DNA of 64,000 nucleotides from Cryptomeria japonica (lineage: Eukaryota; Streptophyta; Pinopsida; Cupressales; Cupressaceae), in the NCBI RefSeq assembly GCF_030272615.1, contig NC_081406.1:235143922-235207921 (forward strand), in the 5' to 3' direction. The notes below the pieces were generated by a model that did not search any database, was not told the DNA's origin, and saw nothing but the letters and a program-made list of their open reading frames with translations. Position 1 is the first letter of the stretch; each line of letters begins with the position of its first letter. Position numbers and translations under genes: made by a program. Positions 33,796 to 48,384 of the stretch are shown one piece after another.

Positions 33796-33955
33796 CACTT
33801 ATAACATATTAGTGTGTACGACACATCCCTTAGTCAATCTCAAAGTGTCCTAAGGGGTCACCCATGTGTTTTGACACACATGCATGACCCCTTTGGAACA
33901 CTTATGATCCCCTATAACATCCTAATGTTTATAATGTACCACTTAGAAACCAATT
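33796..33955. repeat. Satellite remnant right of the copia insertion
   Basis: Resumes the hairpin satellite at CTTATAACATATTAGTGTGTACGAC and runs through about one and a half units (CACCCATGTGTTTTGACACACATG palindrome at about 33860). Shows that the copia composite sits inside the array. Confidence 0.85.
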
Positions 33956-34547
33956 TGACTACACACTTATCACATTGTGATTTAGTATTTTTCTCTCAAG
34001 TCCATTAATTTGCTCAGCATGTGTTTTAATTAGTATATATGTACATGATTTAGTCTTTTGAGCTCTTTTCCCTTAATTTGCTCAACATGTGTTTTAATTT
34101 TTAAATTATGTTTTAATTTAGTACATGCATATATCTTTAATGATCTCTCTCTGTCTCTCTATCTAAAATTAATAATATCTCTCTCTCTGTCATGAAAATG
34201 ATCTCCCTCTCTCATTAATGTTTTAATAATTTAAAATGTATGTATGTCAATATATAGATAAATTTATATATTTCTAATGATCTACCTCTTATTCTCTTTA
34301 AAATAATTTATTTAAACTTGAATTATGTGATAAATTCATGTATATAGATGAATTATGCGAGAACTTCATGTGTACATTTTAATTTAATGAGCTCAAGATT
34401 AATGATAGATCTCTCTCTCTCTCTCTAGAATTTAACTGATTTTAATTTAATATTTTAAATTGAATGGACTTCATGTGTGTGTTCTTAAGTAAATTTTAAG
34501 TTTATGATCTACCTAGATAGATGGAAGATTAGGATCCCCATGTACCT
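33956..34547. other. Non-coding AT-rich sequence with short CT runs
   Basis: Contains CTCTCTCTCT runs near 34144, 34178 and 34415. No gene found. It might hold the 5' flank or end of a DNA transposon whose gene follows, but no terminal repeat could be tested because the other end is not defined. Confidence 0.4.
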
Positions 34548-35927
34548 ATGCCTAATCAGGATCTTCATGCAGAGGCTCTTGGTCATTATCCACCTCCACA
34601 GGCTGCTAATTAGGACCCTCTCCCTGATATCAGTACCATTTTTCATCATAATAACCATGAGATGAGGAAATTGAGAGGTATTTTAGATGACCCACGAACT
34701 GATGGCATGTACAAGAGTACATGCAAATCCAATTTTATGAGTTTACAGTCTTTGTAGGATCATCTAGTTAGCCATACCTGATTTTCGCCATAGGTTATAG
34801 ATTCTATCTACAGACAGTTGAGGGTTGAGGTGAGGGGTCCTCATTCCTTCGTTGATGTGTTGGGGGAAGTCTCGAAGGAAACTATTAAGAATAGATTTTT
34901 TCCATAGTATCAGGAGAAGAACAAGGTGAGAGGATATCAAGTGACACGATGCATTGATCCACAAGTTGCAAAGTTTATTTACCCACACTTCTTCATTGCC
35001 CATGGTCGTTATCCTAATAATGACTAGATAATATTATACTTTGCACAATAGGTCAATGTTGAGGTTCACTATTAGTTGAAACCAAACTACCTTAACATTC
35101 CAAGATATTATGGATAGGGGAGGGGCAAGATTGTTGATATAGATGCATATCGTAGGTGTGATAGAGCTCCACCTAGACATAGGGAGCTTGTTGGCGAGAG
35201 ATTTTCAGCAGTAGTCCCAACCCTCGCCCCCACAACGAATCATGTTGTCGTTGCTTCTCAGAGAGAAGCAATTGATAGGATTGGAGATATTGTGTCAGTG
35301 GTAGTCACCATATCATTAGATAGGCTGGTTAGATATATGATGAGCTAACCACATTCCAAATCATCTACAGATGCATCTTCCAATCACGGGGTTGCTTCAG
35401 ATTTAGATCAGTATGTTACTGCTCGCATCCCCTCGCCAGATGATGTACCAGCTATAGCAAGAGGTACTAGACATGTACAAATGTCAAAATATTTATTTGA
35501 GGACCAGCTACATTCATACCATTTCATTTCATCTCGACTTGGGATACCATTGGCTTCTATTAGAGATGAGATTCTCAGAGACACACAGACTATTGCATCG
35601 ACACATATGCTGAGATAGTCACTATATTCTCATCACTCTACATATGCTCTAGGCGACCCACCTACAAATCACTCTATTGCTACAGGGGAGGAGATACGAG
35701 ATGATTAGGTCCATATCACAAATGAGGGCTTGGATTTGTTTGAGAATCAACTACAAGGTTTGAGCCATACTGGTTTTATGGATATGCTACTAGTATTAGA
35801 CACTTCATCAATGCCCAGTCATCTAGTTAGCCCCTTTCACTCCTCAGTCATTTGTACAAGTAGAGAGAGATATGTAGGCATGACTGATGTGGTTGATATG
35901 ATCATAGGAGATGATCAGACTATATAG
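34548..35927 (+). pseudogene. Unrecognised protein gene, about 460 codons, twelve internal stops
   Basis: A single frame can be read from ATG 34548 to the stop at 35925 with no frameshift but twelve in-frame stops, ten of them TAG. Readable parts include STIFHHNNHEMRKLRGILDD, GPHSFVDVLGEVSKETIKN, YPHFFIAHGRYPNND, VDIDAYRRCDRAPPRHREL, SKYLFEDQLHSYHFISSRL and a C-terminal acidic tail. The sustained frame shows it was coding. No domain is recognised. It converges on the transposase-like pseudogene at 38175, so it may be the accessory gene of a two-gene DNA transposon. A possible further exon lies after the TTTTGTAG acceptor at about 36261 (GSIGHPNSHLDSHSDG). Confidence 0.6.
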
Positions 35928-38174
<2,247 letters not shown>

Positions 38175-38756
38175 TCATACCACATCAAGTGGTTCAGACC
38201 GCTCTTCAATAACACTTAATATTTTCTCATGATCTTCACTATCTAGTCTCCACTTTTGAGACCACTCGCGACGTGGAGCTGTATGAAGAGTTTGACCAAC
38301 AACAATGACCAAGTGGCCATACTGATATACCTTGTCAATTTGGTATTTAGTGAAATGAATCCCATGTTGAATAATTTTAACTTGTTTGAAATATGTCCCT
38401 TACATTACAACTGAGCCTTCATGTACATGTATAAGAAACGAGAAATTAAAAATTTGTGTAAGTTGTGTCTATAAAAATTAAAACATGTGCACATGTGCAT
38501 GAACAAAATAAATAAATGAATTCAAATGTTCAAATCAGTTCAAACCTATGGGAAAGGATATTCCATCTCTCATTTTAGATTTTGTTAACTTTTTTCTCTC
38601 TTTTGTGCAACACAATAAATAATAACTAACACCTTCTATATTTCCATTTTCTGCTATGACTGCAAAAATATCTCCTGCAATTAGAAACAACTTATAAATT
38701 TAAAATCTACTCGATTAAAAACTTATAGCATATTTGTACATACATGCACACTACAT

Positions 38757-38835
<79 letters not shown>

Positions 38836-38994
38836 ACCTTTTTTTAATCAATCCAGAAATATAGTCATAATCAGTAGAAATCAAAGGAATGTCATCAAAT
38901 ATTTCATCCTCGTTTTCCTCATATGTGTCAAAAACATCTAGTGGCACCAATTTCCATTCACTGACATATCCAAGCTCTTGGTTCTTGCAATCAA
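38175..38994 (-). pseudogene. Transposase-like gene, 3' exons (continued from 62527-64000)
   Basis: Three exon pieces can be joined. 38994-38838 reads NYVDCKNQELGYVSEWKLV and DTYEENEDEIFDDIPLI. 38674-38546 reads DIFAVIAENGNIEG and CCTKERKKLTKSKM. 38416-38175 reads GTYFKQVKIIQHGIHFTKY, QYGHLVIVVGQ, EDHEKILSVIEER and ends TGA. Introns 38675-38837 and 38417-38545 have GT...AG ends and the second joins in phase (ATA G|GC TCA). One extra A in the seven-A run at 38839-38845 and an in-frame TAA near 38402 break it. It is the C-terminal end of the family described at 62527-64000. Confidence 0.7.
38767..38825. repeat. (TG)n microsatellite in an intron
   Basis: About 29 TG units in the 163-base intron of the transposase-like gene. 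The CACACA complement gives a false Thr/His open frame. Confidence 0.98.
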
Positions 38995-38999
38995 CATAG

Positions 39000-39419
39000 T
39001 GTAGTGTCATAAAATTGCAACTCTAGCAATGTTTTACTACATTAGGGTCCTCATACATGTGAACTCGAATCCTCTAGCATGATTGAAGACCAAAGAATGC
39101 TCGACTTGCGAAAACAACTTCTTCCTTGGCCTTTGCATCATCCCATCTACATCTTTCCCTAGAGAAAGGGGTAGGACAAAGGCATGGTGCCCCTGTCCCC
39201 CTTGAATAGGGGCATGGAACCCTTGTCCTCCTAGGACAGGGGCGTGGTTCCCCTATCCCTATGCTATTTTAGGGCAGGACCTTTCCTAGAGCATGCCTTG
39301 TGGTTTGTGCCTCGGGTGGGAAACCTCCCCGATGTTAGCCCATGAAGAAATTCAAATCCTTCAAACGTGTATTTAAGGAAACATTCGCTCTCTCATTTGC
39401 ATAAGCTGGATAGGTCAAT
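39000..39419 (+). repeat. Left LTR of element X, first part (continued at 48385-49203)
   Basis: Starts TGTAGTGTCATAAAATTG and aligns with the right LTR start at 61309. It contains direct repeats of GGGGCATGG...CCCTTGTCC type (39170-39260) and a TATA-like TATTTAAGG at 39370. It is interrupted 42 bases downstream of that box by element Y. Confidence 0.88.
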
Positions 39420-40996
39420 TGGTGCAGAAGCACCTAAGGGTTGAAATGCCCTTAACCAGTTTTGGATTGTGAGACCTTCCAGTGGTCATGTAAATACATA
39501 AGGACTAGCTCTAGTCCATTTGTTTGGTGGTTTAATTGCAGTTTTTGAAATTTTGTCTTATCAGCAATCCCTACCCCGATCGACAAGTCTTACCCTGATG
39601 AGGTCGCCAGAGTATGGAGTGGTTGTATCAGATATTGGCAGGAGTGGTTCACACTTACCCCACTGACTCGATAAGAAATCTTTGTCTTGGTCGTTCATTG
39701 GTGAAGCCATCAGGTATCGGGAGGAGCTATTTCATGTTACCTCGATGACCTGATGAGTAAACATTGGCTTAGAGCGCGCTCAATGAGTGTTTCTATCTGA
39801 GATTGGGAAGAGTAGTTTCATGCTACACCGATGACCCATTGAGACCACCTTTCTTGCCAACTTGTCATCGACCATCAGAGGTCAGGTTTTGAAGTCTTCT
39901 GGATGACCAAATAGGAAGTCTGGAGTGTAGAAAGTTGTCATTGGCCATCGAAAGTCAAGTTTTGAAGTCTCCCCGATGACTTGATGGAAAGCGCGAAGTA
40001 GTGTGTGTTGTCTTCGGTCATCGGTAGCCCCTATTTGGTGTTACACAAATGACCCGATAGGAAGTGCGAAGTGTTGGAGGTTGTCATCAGTCATTGGTAA
40101 CCTTGTTTGGATGCTACATCGATGACCTGATGGAACCTGAAAAATAGTTGCCACTGAAAACTGTTGGTAACGAGATAAAACTCATCCAATAGGAGGAATT
40201 CACAACATGGGATGGAATATATAAAAAGACCCAACAAACATCTGAAAGAGGTTGATGGCCTCGGAGAACAAATCTATTTTTTTGAATAGCAAAAAAGAAG
40301 TCTATTTTCTGGTTTCCAATTCAGAGTCAAATTTTTGTTCGTGAATTGCAAATAATGTTTTAGAATCTTTAAGTTCATGTATGTTGTTAATGTAAATGCT
40401 TATTTTCTCTATTCTATGAGTTTCTAGTTTGAACCTGTGAAAAAGCTTGGGATATATAAATAAAGCTATCCATTTCTATTTTTGTTCCCTGTTCTCAATA
40501 ATCATATGGCTCTGACTTGGAACTCCAGATGATCATTGGAGATTGTCAAGCTAAGCCAAATATGCATAGTAGGTTTTTATTTGTAAGAGTCCAAAAGATG
40601 ACATTAGCTATTCCTGCAAACTGACCCTAGGTGAGCTTGGTGATAGTCTGGCTAGGTGTCATATCTTGTAGGAGATAATTTGTAGGGGAAGGAATCTGCT
40701 AAGAACTGGAAGAAGATTGAGATGGCTACAAGCCTGAAATGGAGACATTGTGAAACCAAAAGGAGAAAGTTTACTAAACCAAACAAGATGGGTGGTTTAG
40801 CAAAGAGAGATCGAATGTGTGTGTCCTACAACCCTGTAAGGATGTAGTGAAAAAGCTTACTTTGTGAGCTTGAGGAAGGTGAGATAAGAAAACAAATGGT
40901 AGGGGAGTACATAGGAAAGACTATGGGCCCTAAGAGAGAATAGGATTATGCCACCAAAGAACTCCAGTTGGTGGTAAATTAGGATTCTCCCTATCA
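39420..40996 (+). repeat. Left LTR of element Y
   Basis: Starts TGGTGCAGAAGCACC and ends CTCCCTATCA, 1577 bases. It closely parallels 45680-48379 once the 46565-47689 insert and its duplication are removed. It holds degenerate repeats of GATGACCTGATGGAA / TCGGTCATCGG type at 39840-40140. Confidence 0.93.
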
Positions 40997-40999
40997 AAG

Positions 41000-41017
41000 T
41001 GGTATCAAAGCAAGTTT
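41000..41017 (+). promoter_or_regulatory. Primer-binding site of element Y, tRNA-iMet type
   Basis: TGGTATCAAAGCAAG three bases after the LTR differs from the common plant site TGGTATCAGAGC at one position. It confirms plus-strand orientation and the LTR boundary. Confidence 0.85.
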
Positions 41018-41036
41018 ACAATTGGGAAGAAAGTAG

Positions 41037-42143
41037 TTGATGTCAGGCACTGAATCAGTAGGAGAAAATAGTCTCAGAATGGTGACCAATGTGGAGTTAG
41101 CCAAGAAGTTAGAAGACCAAGAAGAAGACAATAGGATCCTCAGAGAAATATTATTACAACTAGAGAGAAAACTAGATGTAGTTGAAGACAAAAATGAGAA
41201 AGTGAGAATCAAGGTCAATGAGGGGAAGGGAAAAGAAGTTTTAGAAGAGGATAGGACTCCTAAACCAGACCCTATTCTACTTAAAGAACCTTTCCTTAAA
41301 GAAATTAAAGCCTTAGGAGGAAAATCCCTAGAAGGAGTGCCACTTTTTTTTGGAAAAATGGAGCCTGAGGTAGTACTGGAATGGATAGAGGGATTGGAGA
41401 ATCACATTGAATGTGATGGAATCAGTGAGGCACAAAAGGTGAAGGTGGCCAAGTCTAGATTGAGAGGGGTAGCATTGAATTGGTGGAAATTTATTCAAGA
41501 AGAGAGGCAAAAAGAGGGCAATAACCCCATAGCTACGTGGAAGGGCATGTTAGCCAAGGTGAAAGAGGCATACATTCCTAAAGATCATGAAATCCAGTTG
41601 CACAATAGAAGACAAAATTTGAGGCAAAGAGACTTGGATGTGAGTAGCTATACTAAGGAATTTCAAAAGTTGTGTCTAAGATCCAAGGTGGTAGAGGACG
41701 AGAGCATCAAAGTAGCCAGATACTTGAATGTCTTGAGATGGAATATTCAAGAGGAGTTGAGTTTGTTATGTCCTAACACTATGCATAAGTGCTATCAATT
41801 GGCACTAAAGGTGTAGGAAAAGAACAAGAAGAAACAAGAACAAAGAAACAGAGGAAGAGGCAAAGGAAAAGATGGTAGAGGCCAAAGAGGCAGTTTTGGT
41901 GGTAGAGGTGTAGACCAAAGCTAACAAGGGGAATCCAAGTTGGTAGAGAAAAGTGGGGATTCCAATAGCAAAAGAAGCTATAGAGGAAGAGGATCTAGTA
42001 ACTCTAATAGAGGAAGGTCTAGTGGATCAGGAAGAGGGTCCTATTTTGCCACAATGAAGTGCTACAACTGTCATCAGCTTGGACACCCAGCCTATAGATG
42101 TCCAGAGAAATCCTCTTCATCTCAAGAAGTGAAAGAAGAGTGA
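41037..42143 (+). pseudogene. Gag of element Y
   Basis: Opens near 41040 (MSGTESVGENSLRM) with an N-terminal coiled coil (LAKKLEDQEEDNRILREILL, then LQLERKLD). The capsid region has VPLFFGKMEPEVVLEWIEGL and LNWWKFIQEERQKEG. A stop at 41814 follows LALKV, then an RG/SG-rich stretch and the zinc knuckle CYNCHQLGHPAYRC (about 42060-42100) in a second frame. Order and sequence are those of chromovirus Gag. The knuckle is intact (C-x2-C-x4-H-x4-C). Confidence 0.9.
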
Positions 42144-42199
42144 CATATGCACAAGAAGATGCAAAAAGAAGCAAGACACAAGATGTGAGCTTAGCTCCT

Positions 42200-42720
42200 G
42201 AAGATGGAGAAAATGTAATGATGAGAAGAGCCTTGATTAAGGAGCCAATCAAAGAAGAACCAAATCAAAGAAGATCTTTGTTTAGAATCAAATGCAAGGT
42301 CCTTAGTAAGGTTTGTAGAGTGGTGATAGACTCGGGGTCTACTGAAAACATTATGTAAGAGGAAGCAGTAAATAAACTGAAATTGGAAAGAATCCCACAT
42401 AGTAATCCATGGAGGGTCACTTGGCTCAATAAGGAGTAGCATGTGGTAGTAAATGAGCAAACATGGGTTGAGTTCAACATAGGTAGTTATAAGGATAAAG
42501 TCTTCTGTGACATTTTGTCTATGGATGCTTGCCATCTACTTCTTGGTAGACCATGGTAGTTTGACATAAAAGTCATTCACAATGAAGAGAAGAACTCTTA
42601 TTCTTTTCAAAAGGATGGAGTTACATACCATATTCAGTCCCTAAGCGATGAAGGAGAGAGCAGCAAAACTAAAGGCCCAAATGTGTTATTGGTGAGTGAA
42701 AAGAGTTCATTAACACTCTC
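42200..42720 (+). pseudogene. Protease of element Y
   Basis: Contains FRIKCKVLSKVCRVVIDSGSTENI, given here as VVIDSGSTENI at its core. The DSG catalytic triplet is intact, followed by a TAA. The second conserved block reads CHLLLGRPW then a TAG. It is followed by a weakly conserved linker with two more TAG stops. It would have processed the polyprotein. Confidence 0.85.
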
Positions 42721-42839
42721 AAGGAAGTAGAAGGAGTGGGGTTTTCTCTCATAGTAAAACCAAAGGAAGCAAAGCAAGAAAAGAAGGTTCAAATGCATCA
42801 TGAATTATAGTAGATACTAGACAACTTCAAAGCGATCAA

Positions 42840-44190
42840 AATTGATGGAGCAGCAACAACCTTACCTCCCATTAGGGCCATAAGCCATCAGATTGATTTC
42901 ATTCCAAGAGCATCATTACCCAACAAAGTAGACTATAAGATGACTCCAAAACAGAACAAGGAAGTGGCTAGATAGGTCCAAGAACTGTTGGACCAAGGGT
43001 TGATAAAGAAGAGCATAAGTCCTCGTGCCATACCTACAGTGTTAGCACCCAAGAAAGGAGGAACATGGAGGCTATGCACAAATTCAAGAGCCATAAATAA
43101 AATCACTATCAAGTACATATTTCCTATCCCAAGGATTGAAGACTTGATGAATTGTTTGGGAGGTGCAAAGTACTTCACTAAGATTTATCTCAAGAGTGGA
43201 TACCAGCAGATCAGGATAAAGGAAAGTGATGAATGGAAAACAGCCTTCAAAACCAATGAAGGACATTATGAGTGTCTTGTTATGTCATTTGGTCTTAGTA
43301 ATGCCCCCAATACATTCATGAGACTCATGAATGAAGTGCTTAAAGATTTTATTGGTAAATTTGTTGTTGTATACTTAGATGACATCTTGATTTTCATTAG
43401 AACTAAAGAGGAACATCTAGAGCATCTTAGTATTGTATTGCAAAAATTGTATGATGAGCAACTAACAATAAACTTGGAGAAATGTGAGTTTATGAAGTAG
43501 GAACTTGTCTATCTTGGATTTTTAGTTTCAAGAGGAGATTTGAAGATGGACACATCAAAGGTGGAAGCCATCACAAATTGGCCAACACGAAAGACAACAA
43601 GTGGAGTAAGAAGCTTTTATGGTTTGGCACAGTTCTAAAGGAAGTTTATTAGAGGGGTCAGTGAGATTTGTGCACCCATGTTGGATACCATCAAAGAAGG
43701 AGTTAATACTAAGTTTTAGTGGACCAATGTAGCTAACAAAGGGTTTGAACTTTTGAAACAAAAGGTAGCTACACAACTAGTACTCATTCTTCCTTGTTTT
43801 GATAAGTTGTTCACAATTGAATGTGATGAAAGTAATATAGTAGTTGGTGTTGTTTTGAGTCAAGAGAATAGACTTGTAGCTTTCTTTAGTGAGAAGTTCA
43901 ATGATGCCAAGAAGAATTATTCATCCTATGATCTCGAGCTGTATGCTCTTGTCTAAGCTTTTAGGAAGTGGAGGAACTACTTGTTACCTAAGGAGTTTGT
44001 TGTTTACATAGATAATCAAGCTTTAAGTTTTCTAAATTCACAAGATAAGTTGAGTCATAGGCATGTTAAATGAGTGGAGTATTTGTAGTCATATACTTTT
44101 TCTATTAAGAGTAAGAAAGGAAAGTGTAATAAAGTAGCAAATGCTTTGAGTATAAGGCTACTAATAGTGCAAGAAGTGCAGATTTAGAGT
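42840..44190 (+). pseudogene. Reverse transcriptase and RNase H of element Y
   Basis: A 170-codon open stretch (42988-43500) holds the RT fingers and palm: [19 protein letters not shown] in a near-complete form, [51 protein letters not shown] and YLDD at 43372-43383 (catalytic aspartates intact). After a TAG come ELVYLGFLVSRGDLKMD, VRSFYGLAQF and the RNase H (LFTIECDESNIVVGVVLSQ, YSSYDLELYALV, FVVYIDNQALSFL). The usual FTKIDLKSGY aspartate is Y here, a mutation of a catalytic aspartate. Confidence 0.92.
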
Positions 44191-44199
44191 ATTGGAGTT

Positions 44200-45622
44200 G
44201 ATTACTTCAAGGATTTGTACCCCAATGATGAAGATTTTGCAGCCATTTACAAGGTTTGTCAAGAATTTCAGAATCACTTTCATAGTGAATATGCTGATTT
44301 TACTTTGCAAAATGGTTTGTTGTTTAAAGGTAGATAGTTGTGTGTTCCCAAAGGATCAATGAGGGAAAATATGATCCAAGAAAAGAACAATGGATGTTTG
44401 AGTGGCCATTTTGGCCTTAATAAGACATTGGAACTTGTTCAAAGGTTCTATTGGCCTAGAATGCAGAGGGATAATATAAGGTATGTTGACTAGTGTATGG
44501 TTTGTCAGAAAGCTAAAGGTATAGCTATTAATTCTGGTCTTTATCAGCCATTACCTATTCCTACAAGGCCATGGGAATGTGTAAGTATGGATTTTATGGT
44601 TGGATTACCCAAAACAAAGCTTGGCTATGATAGTATTTTTGTTGTTGTTGACAGATTCAGTAAGATGGCACATTTTGTTCCTTGTAAAACTACTCATGAT
44701 GCTAGTCACATTGCACACTTTTTTTTCAAAGAGGTTATTAGAATACATGGTTTTTTGGTTAGTATTGTTTCAGATAGAGATGTCAAATTCCTTGGACATT
44801 TTTGGAAAACCCTTTGGAAAAGACTAGGAACTAATTTGTCGTTTGCTTCAGCCTATCATCCCCAAATGGATGGTCAAATAGAGGTGGTCAATAGGACACT
44901 TGGAAACCTTTTAAGGTTCTTGATAAAAGAATATGGATAGAGTTGGGATCAGGTTCTTCGCCAGGAAGAGTTTGTGTACAATGATAGTGTCAACTAGGAA
45001 GAGTTCTTTTGAGATAGTGTATGGTATGCACCCATGAGGTGTTATGGAATTATGAGATATTGGCAATCTGTCGCACAGAAGTGGTCAAGCTGATGATGTT
45101 GCTCAATCTATGAAGGAGGTTCATGACCAAGTCAAGAGATCTCTCAAAGATTCTTCCAAAAAAGTTAAAGCCAAAGTTTATACCACACTGAGAGATGTGC
45201 AATTTTCAATTGGAGATTTGGTGATGATACATTTGAACAAGGCTCGACTTCAAAAAGTGGCTCCCAACAAGCTACAAATGAGGAGAATAGGCCCATGTAA
45301 AGTTTTAGCCAAGTATGGCTCTAATGCCTATAAGATTGATTTGCCATCTGATATTGCTTTGTCTCCCATTTTCAATGTCACAGATTTAGTTGCCTACAAG
45401 GGAAAACTTGCCAAGGAGGATGCACAGGTTTCAGATGTCCAACAATCACTTGCCAACCTGCCTTATTTTCTTCTTTCATGCCTCAGGATATGAAAGTGTT
45501 AGATTCTCGTGTTCTCAAGAAGACTAGACAATAGGTCTACATGGAAAATTTGGTCAAATGGATGCATAAACCAGATTCTGAGGCGACTTGGGTCCCTGAA
45601 TCATACTTTGTTAATTCATGAA
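44200..45622 (+). pseudogene. Integrase and chromodomain of element Y
   Basis: The finger region reads GHFGLNKTLELVQRFYWPRM and CMVCQKAKG. The core is an open stretch 44497-44940 with [18 protein letters not shown] (first D), [12 protein letters not shown] (second D) and [13 protein letters not shown] (E), so the DDE triad is complete. Stops and a frameshift lie between 44940 and 45110. Then comes the C-terminal domain (FSIGDLVMIHLNKARLQK, IGPCKVLAKYGSNAYKI) and, after another frameshift near 45480, a chromodomain (VLDSRVLKKTRQ, VYMENLVKWMHKPDSEATWV) at about 45490-45605. The chromodomain would steer insertion to marked chromatin. Confidence 0.9.
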
Positions 45623-45679
45623 TGCATCTTTCCTTACTGTCGCATGCAGTCCCTTGACTTCTTTGTTTTTGGGGGAGTA

Positions 45680-48379
45680 TGGTGCAAGAGCACCTAAGGG
45701 TTGAAATACCCTTAACCAGTTTTGGATTGTGAGACCTTCTAGTGATCATCTAAATACATAAGGAATGACTCTAGTCCATTTATTTGGTCGTTTAATTGCA
45801 GTTTTTGAAATTTTGTCTTATCGACAAGCCCTACCCCAATCGGCATGTCTTACCTCGATGAGGTCACCAAACTACAGAGTGGTTGTATCAGATATCAGAA
45901 GGAGTGGTTCACACTTAACCTGTTCACCTGATAAGAAAGATTTGTCTTGGTCGTTCATTGGTGAAGCCATCGGGTATCGGGAGGAGCTATTTCATGTTAC
46001 CCCGATGACCCGATGAGTAAACATTGGCTTGGAGCGGGCTTGATGAGTGTTGCTATCAAAGATCAGGAAAAGTCCTTTCACATTACACCGATGACCCAAT
46101 GAGACTTCCTTTCTTTCCAAGTTGTCATCAGCCATTGGAAGTCAGGTTTTGAAGTCTTCTCGATGACTCGAAAGGAAGTGCGGAGTGCAGAAAGTTGTCA
46201 TCAGCCATCGAAAGTTAGTTTTTGAAGTCTCCTTGATGACCTGATGGAAAGAGTGAAGTGGTGTGTGTTATCATCGGTCATCGGTAGCCCCATTTTGGTG
46301 TTACATCAATGACTTGATAGGAAGTGCGAAGTGTTGGAGGTTGTTGTTGGTCATCAGTAATCTTGTTTGGATGCTACCCTGATGGAACCTGAAAAATAGT
46401 TTCCACCAGAAACCGTTGATAATGAGATCAATCTCGTCCAATAGGAGGAATTTACAATAGGGGATGGAATATATAAAAAGACCCAATGGGCATCTGTAAG
46501 AGGTTGATGGTCTCAGAGAACAAATCTATTTTTCTAAATAGCAAAAAAGAAGTCTATTTTCTGGTGAAGAGGGGAAAATAGATTTGAAGGTCAAATGATC
46601 AAAACATAATGAAATAAACATGCAGAATGCTAAAATATCATTAAAAGACCATTTCACCTTGCTATTTTACCTTCTCCTTCAGATTGAGCTTGATGAAGTG
46701 AAGGTGCCCCTTGATAATGCTCCACTTGATGTGCTCCTTTGATTGTTGGATGTGGATGGCTCTCCAATGTTGTGCACAAATGGAATGGATTTGAAACATG
46801 ATAAGAATGAGATGATCAAGTTGCCAAGATGATTTCCTGGGCTCAAAAGGGCAACATAAACTTATTGGATTTCAAGATGTTTTGAATGAAGGGATGGAGC
46901 CCTATTTTATAGGAAGAGGAGAGGAAAATGGATGGCTAGGATGAATTCGAGATGAAGGGCTAAGATTTACTTGTGAGCTCAGACAAGCTCCAAGAGAGGG
47001 TGTGGAGACCAAGAAATATGCCTTAAAGGCATTTTGTATCTCCACACTCCACAAGGTGCATTGGAGGAATTAAAAATTCTCCAAAAAAGGATATCATGTG
47101 GATTGGAGGAATAAAAAGGAATTAAAAATTCATTGGGAGAGGGGATGCCTAGAGGAATGTGTGATTTTGAAAATCTTACATTCACCTAGGAAAAGAGCAT
47201 TTAAAGCCAGTGGCTGGATGAAAAAGACAAAGAGTTGACTTTGTGGCTAATCAAGATGATTAACCATTAACGACTCATTAGGAGAGGGATTAGAGGAAAT
47301 GTTAGGTGGGATTAATATTTGTAGGATAATTTGACTAGGAGAGAGAATGAGTGGAGGGAATAAAAAATTAGAAGAATAATGTTAAGTGAGTTTAGGGAGT
47401 TTCTAGAAGAATTTATTAGGTTAATGATGAATTAAGAACATGATTTGTAGGAATCATGTAGGTTAACTAATTAATTGAAATTAATTAGCTAAGAGGAAGA
47501 TTTGTGAGGATTTGATTTTTTAGAAGAATAAAGAAAGTGATTGATTTATTAAATAAATCAATCACATGCTATAGTGACAATATTAATTATATTTAATTAA
47601 TATTGAGAGGAATTTGAATTAACATAATTAATTAATTAATTACGCGAGGAATTAAAAATAATTAAAATAATTATTTTTAAGTGTCTACATCTGGTTTCCA
47701 ATTCAAAGTTGATTTTTTGTTCGTGAATTGCAAATAATGTTTTAGAATCTTTAAGTTCATGTATGTTGTTAATGTAAATGCTTCTTTTCTTTGTTTTGTG
47801 AGTTTCTAGTTTGAACCTGTGAATAAGCTTGGGATCTGTAAATAAAGCTTTCCATTTTTGTTTTTGTTCCCTGTTTGCAATAGTCATATGGCTCTGACTT
47901 GAAACTCCACATGATCATTGGAGATTGTCAAGCAAAGCCAAATATGTACAGTAGGTTTTTATTTGTAAGAGTCCAGGAGATCGTATTAGCTATTCCTTCA
48001 AATTGACCCTAGGCGAGCTTGGTGACAGTCTGGCTAGGTGTCAGTAACTTGAAGGAGATAATTTGTAGGGGAAAGAATCTACAGAGAACTGGAAGAAGAT
48101 CTAGAAGGCTACAATCCTGAAACAGAGACATTGTGAAACCAAAAGGAGAAAGTTTACTAAACCAAACAAGATGGGTGGTTTAGTAAAGAGAGATCGAATG
48201 TGTATGTCCTACAACCCTGCAAGGATATAGTGAGCAAGCTTACTTTGTGAGCTTGAGGAATATGAGATAAGGCAACAATTGGTAGGGGAGTACATATGAA
48301 AGACTATGGGCCCTAAGAGAGAATAGGATTATGCCACCAAAGAACTCCAGTTGGTGGTAAATTAGGTCTCTCCCTATCA
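45680..48379 (+). repeat. Right LTR of element Y (split by a solo LTR)
   Basis: Starts TGGTGCAAGAGCACC after the tract TTTTTGGGGGAGTA and ends CTCCCTATCA at 48379. Without the insert (46565-47694) it is about 1570 bases, matching the left LTR's 1577. The two copies differ at scattered positions, so the insertion is old. Confidence 0.93.
46565..47689 (-). mobile_element. Solo LTR inside the right LTR of Y
   Basis: 1125 bases with plus-strand ends TGAAGAGGGG and GTGTCTACA, flanked by a perfect TCTGG duplication (46560-46564; 47690-47694). The left LTR of Y shows the empty site at about 40318. Ends and the AT-rich ATTAATTAAT body resemble the Tat LTR of elements A and B (plus-strand end GTGACTACA), so it is probably a Tat-type LTR in the same minus orientation. 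Confidence 0.92.
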
Positions 48380-48384
48380 TCGAT

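Larger units (their letters stand above)
39420..48379 (+). mobile_element. Element Y: Ty3/gypsy chromovirus inserted in the left LTR of X
   Basis: LTRs 39420-40996 and 45680-48379 (the latter split by a solo LTR). The target duplication is TCAAT (39415-39419) against TCGAT (48380-48384), one mismatch. Order: LTR, iMet-type primer site, gag, protease, RT, RNase H, integrase, chromodomain, polypurine tract, LTR. The presence of a C-terminal chromodomain places it in the chromoviruses. Many stops, mostly TAG, show it is inactive. Confidence 0.92.

Noticed and set aside
38756-39010. Open frame ending in a Thr/His repeat as a complete small gene
   Set aside because: The real exon ends at 38838; the repeat part is the (TG)n intron, and the start lies in the X LTR.
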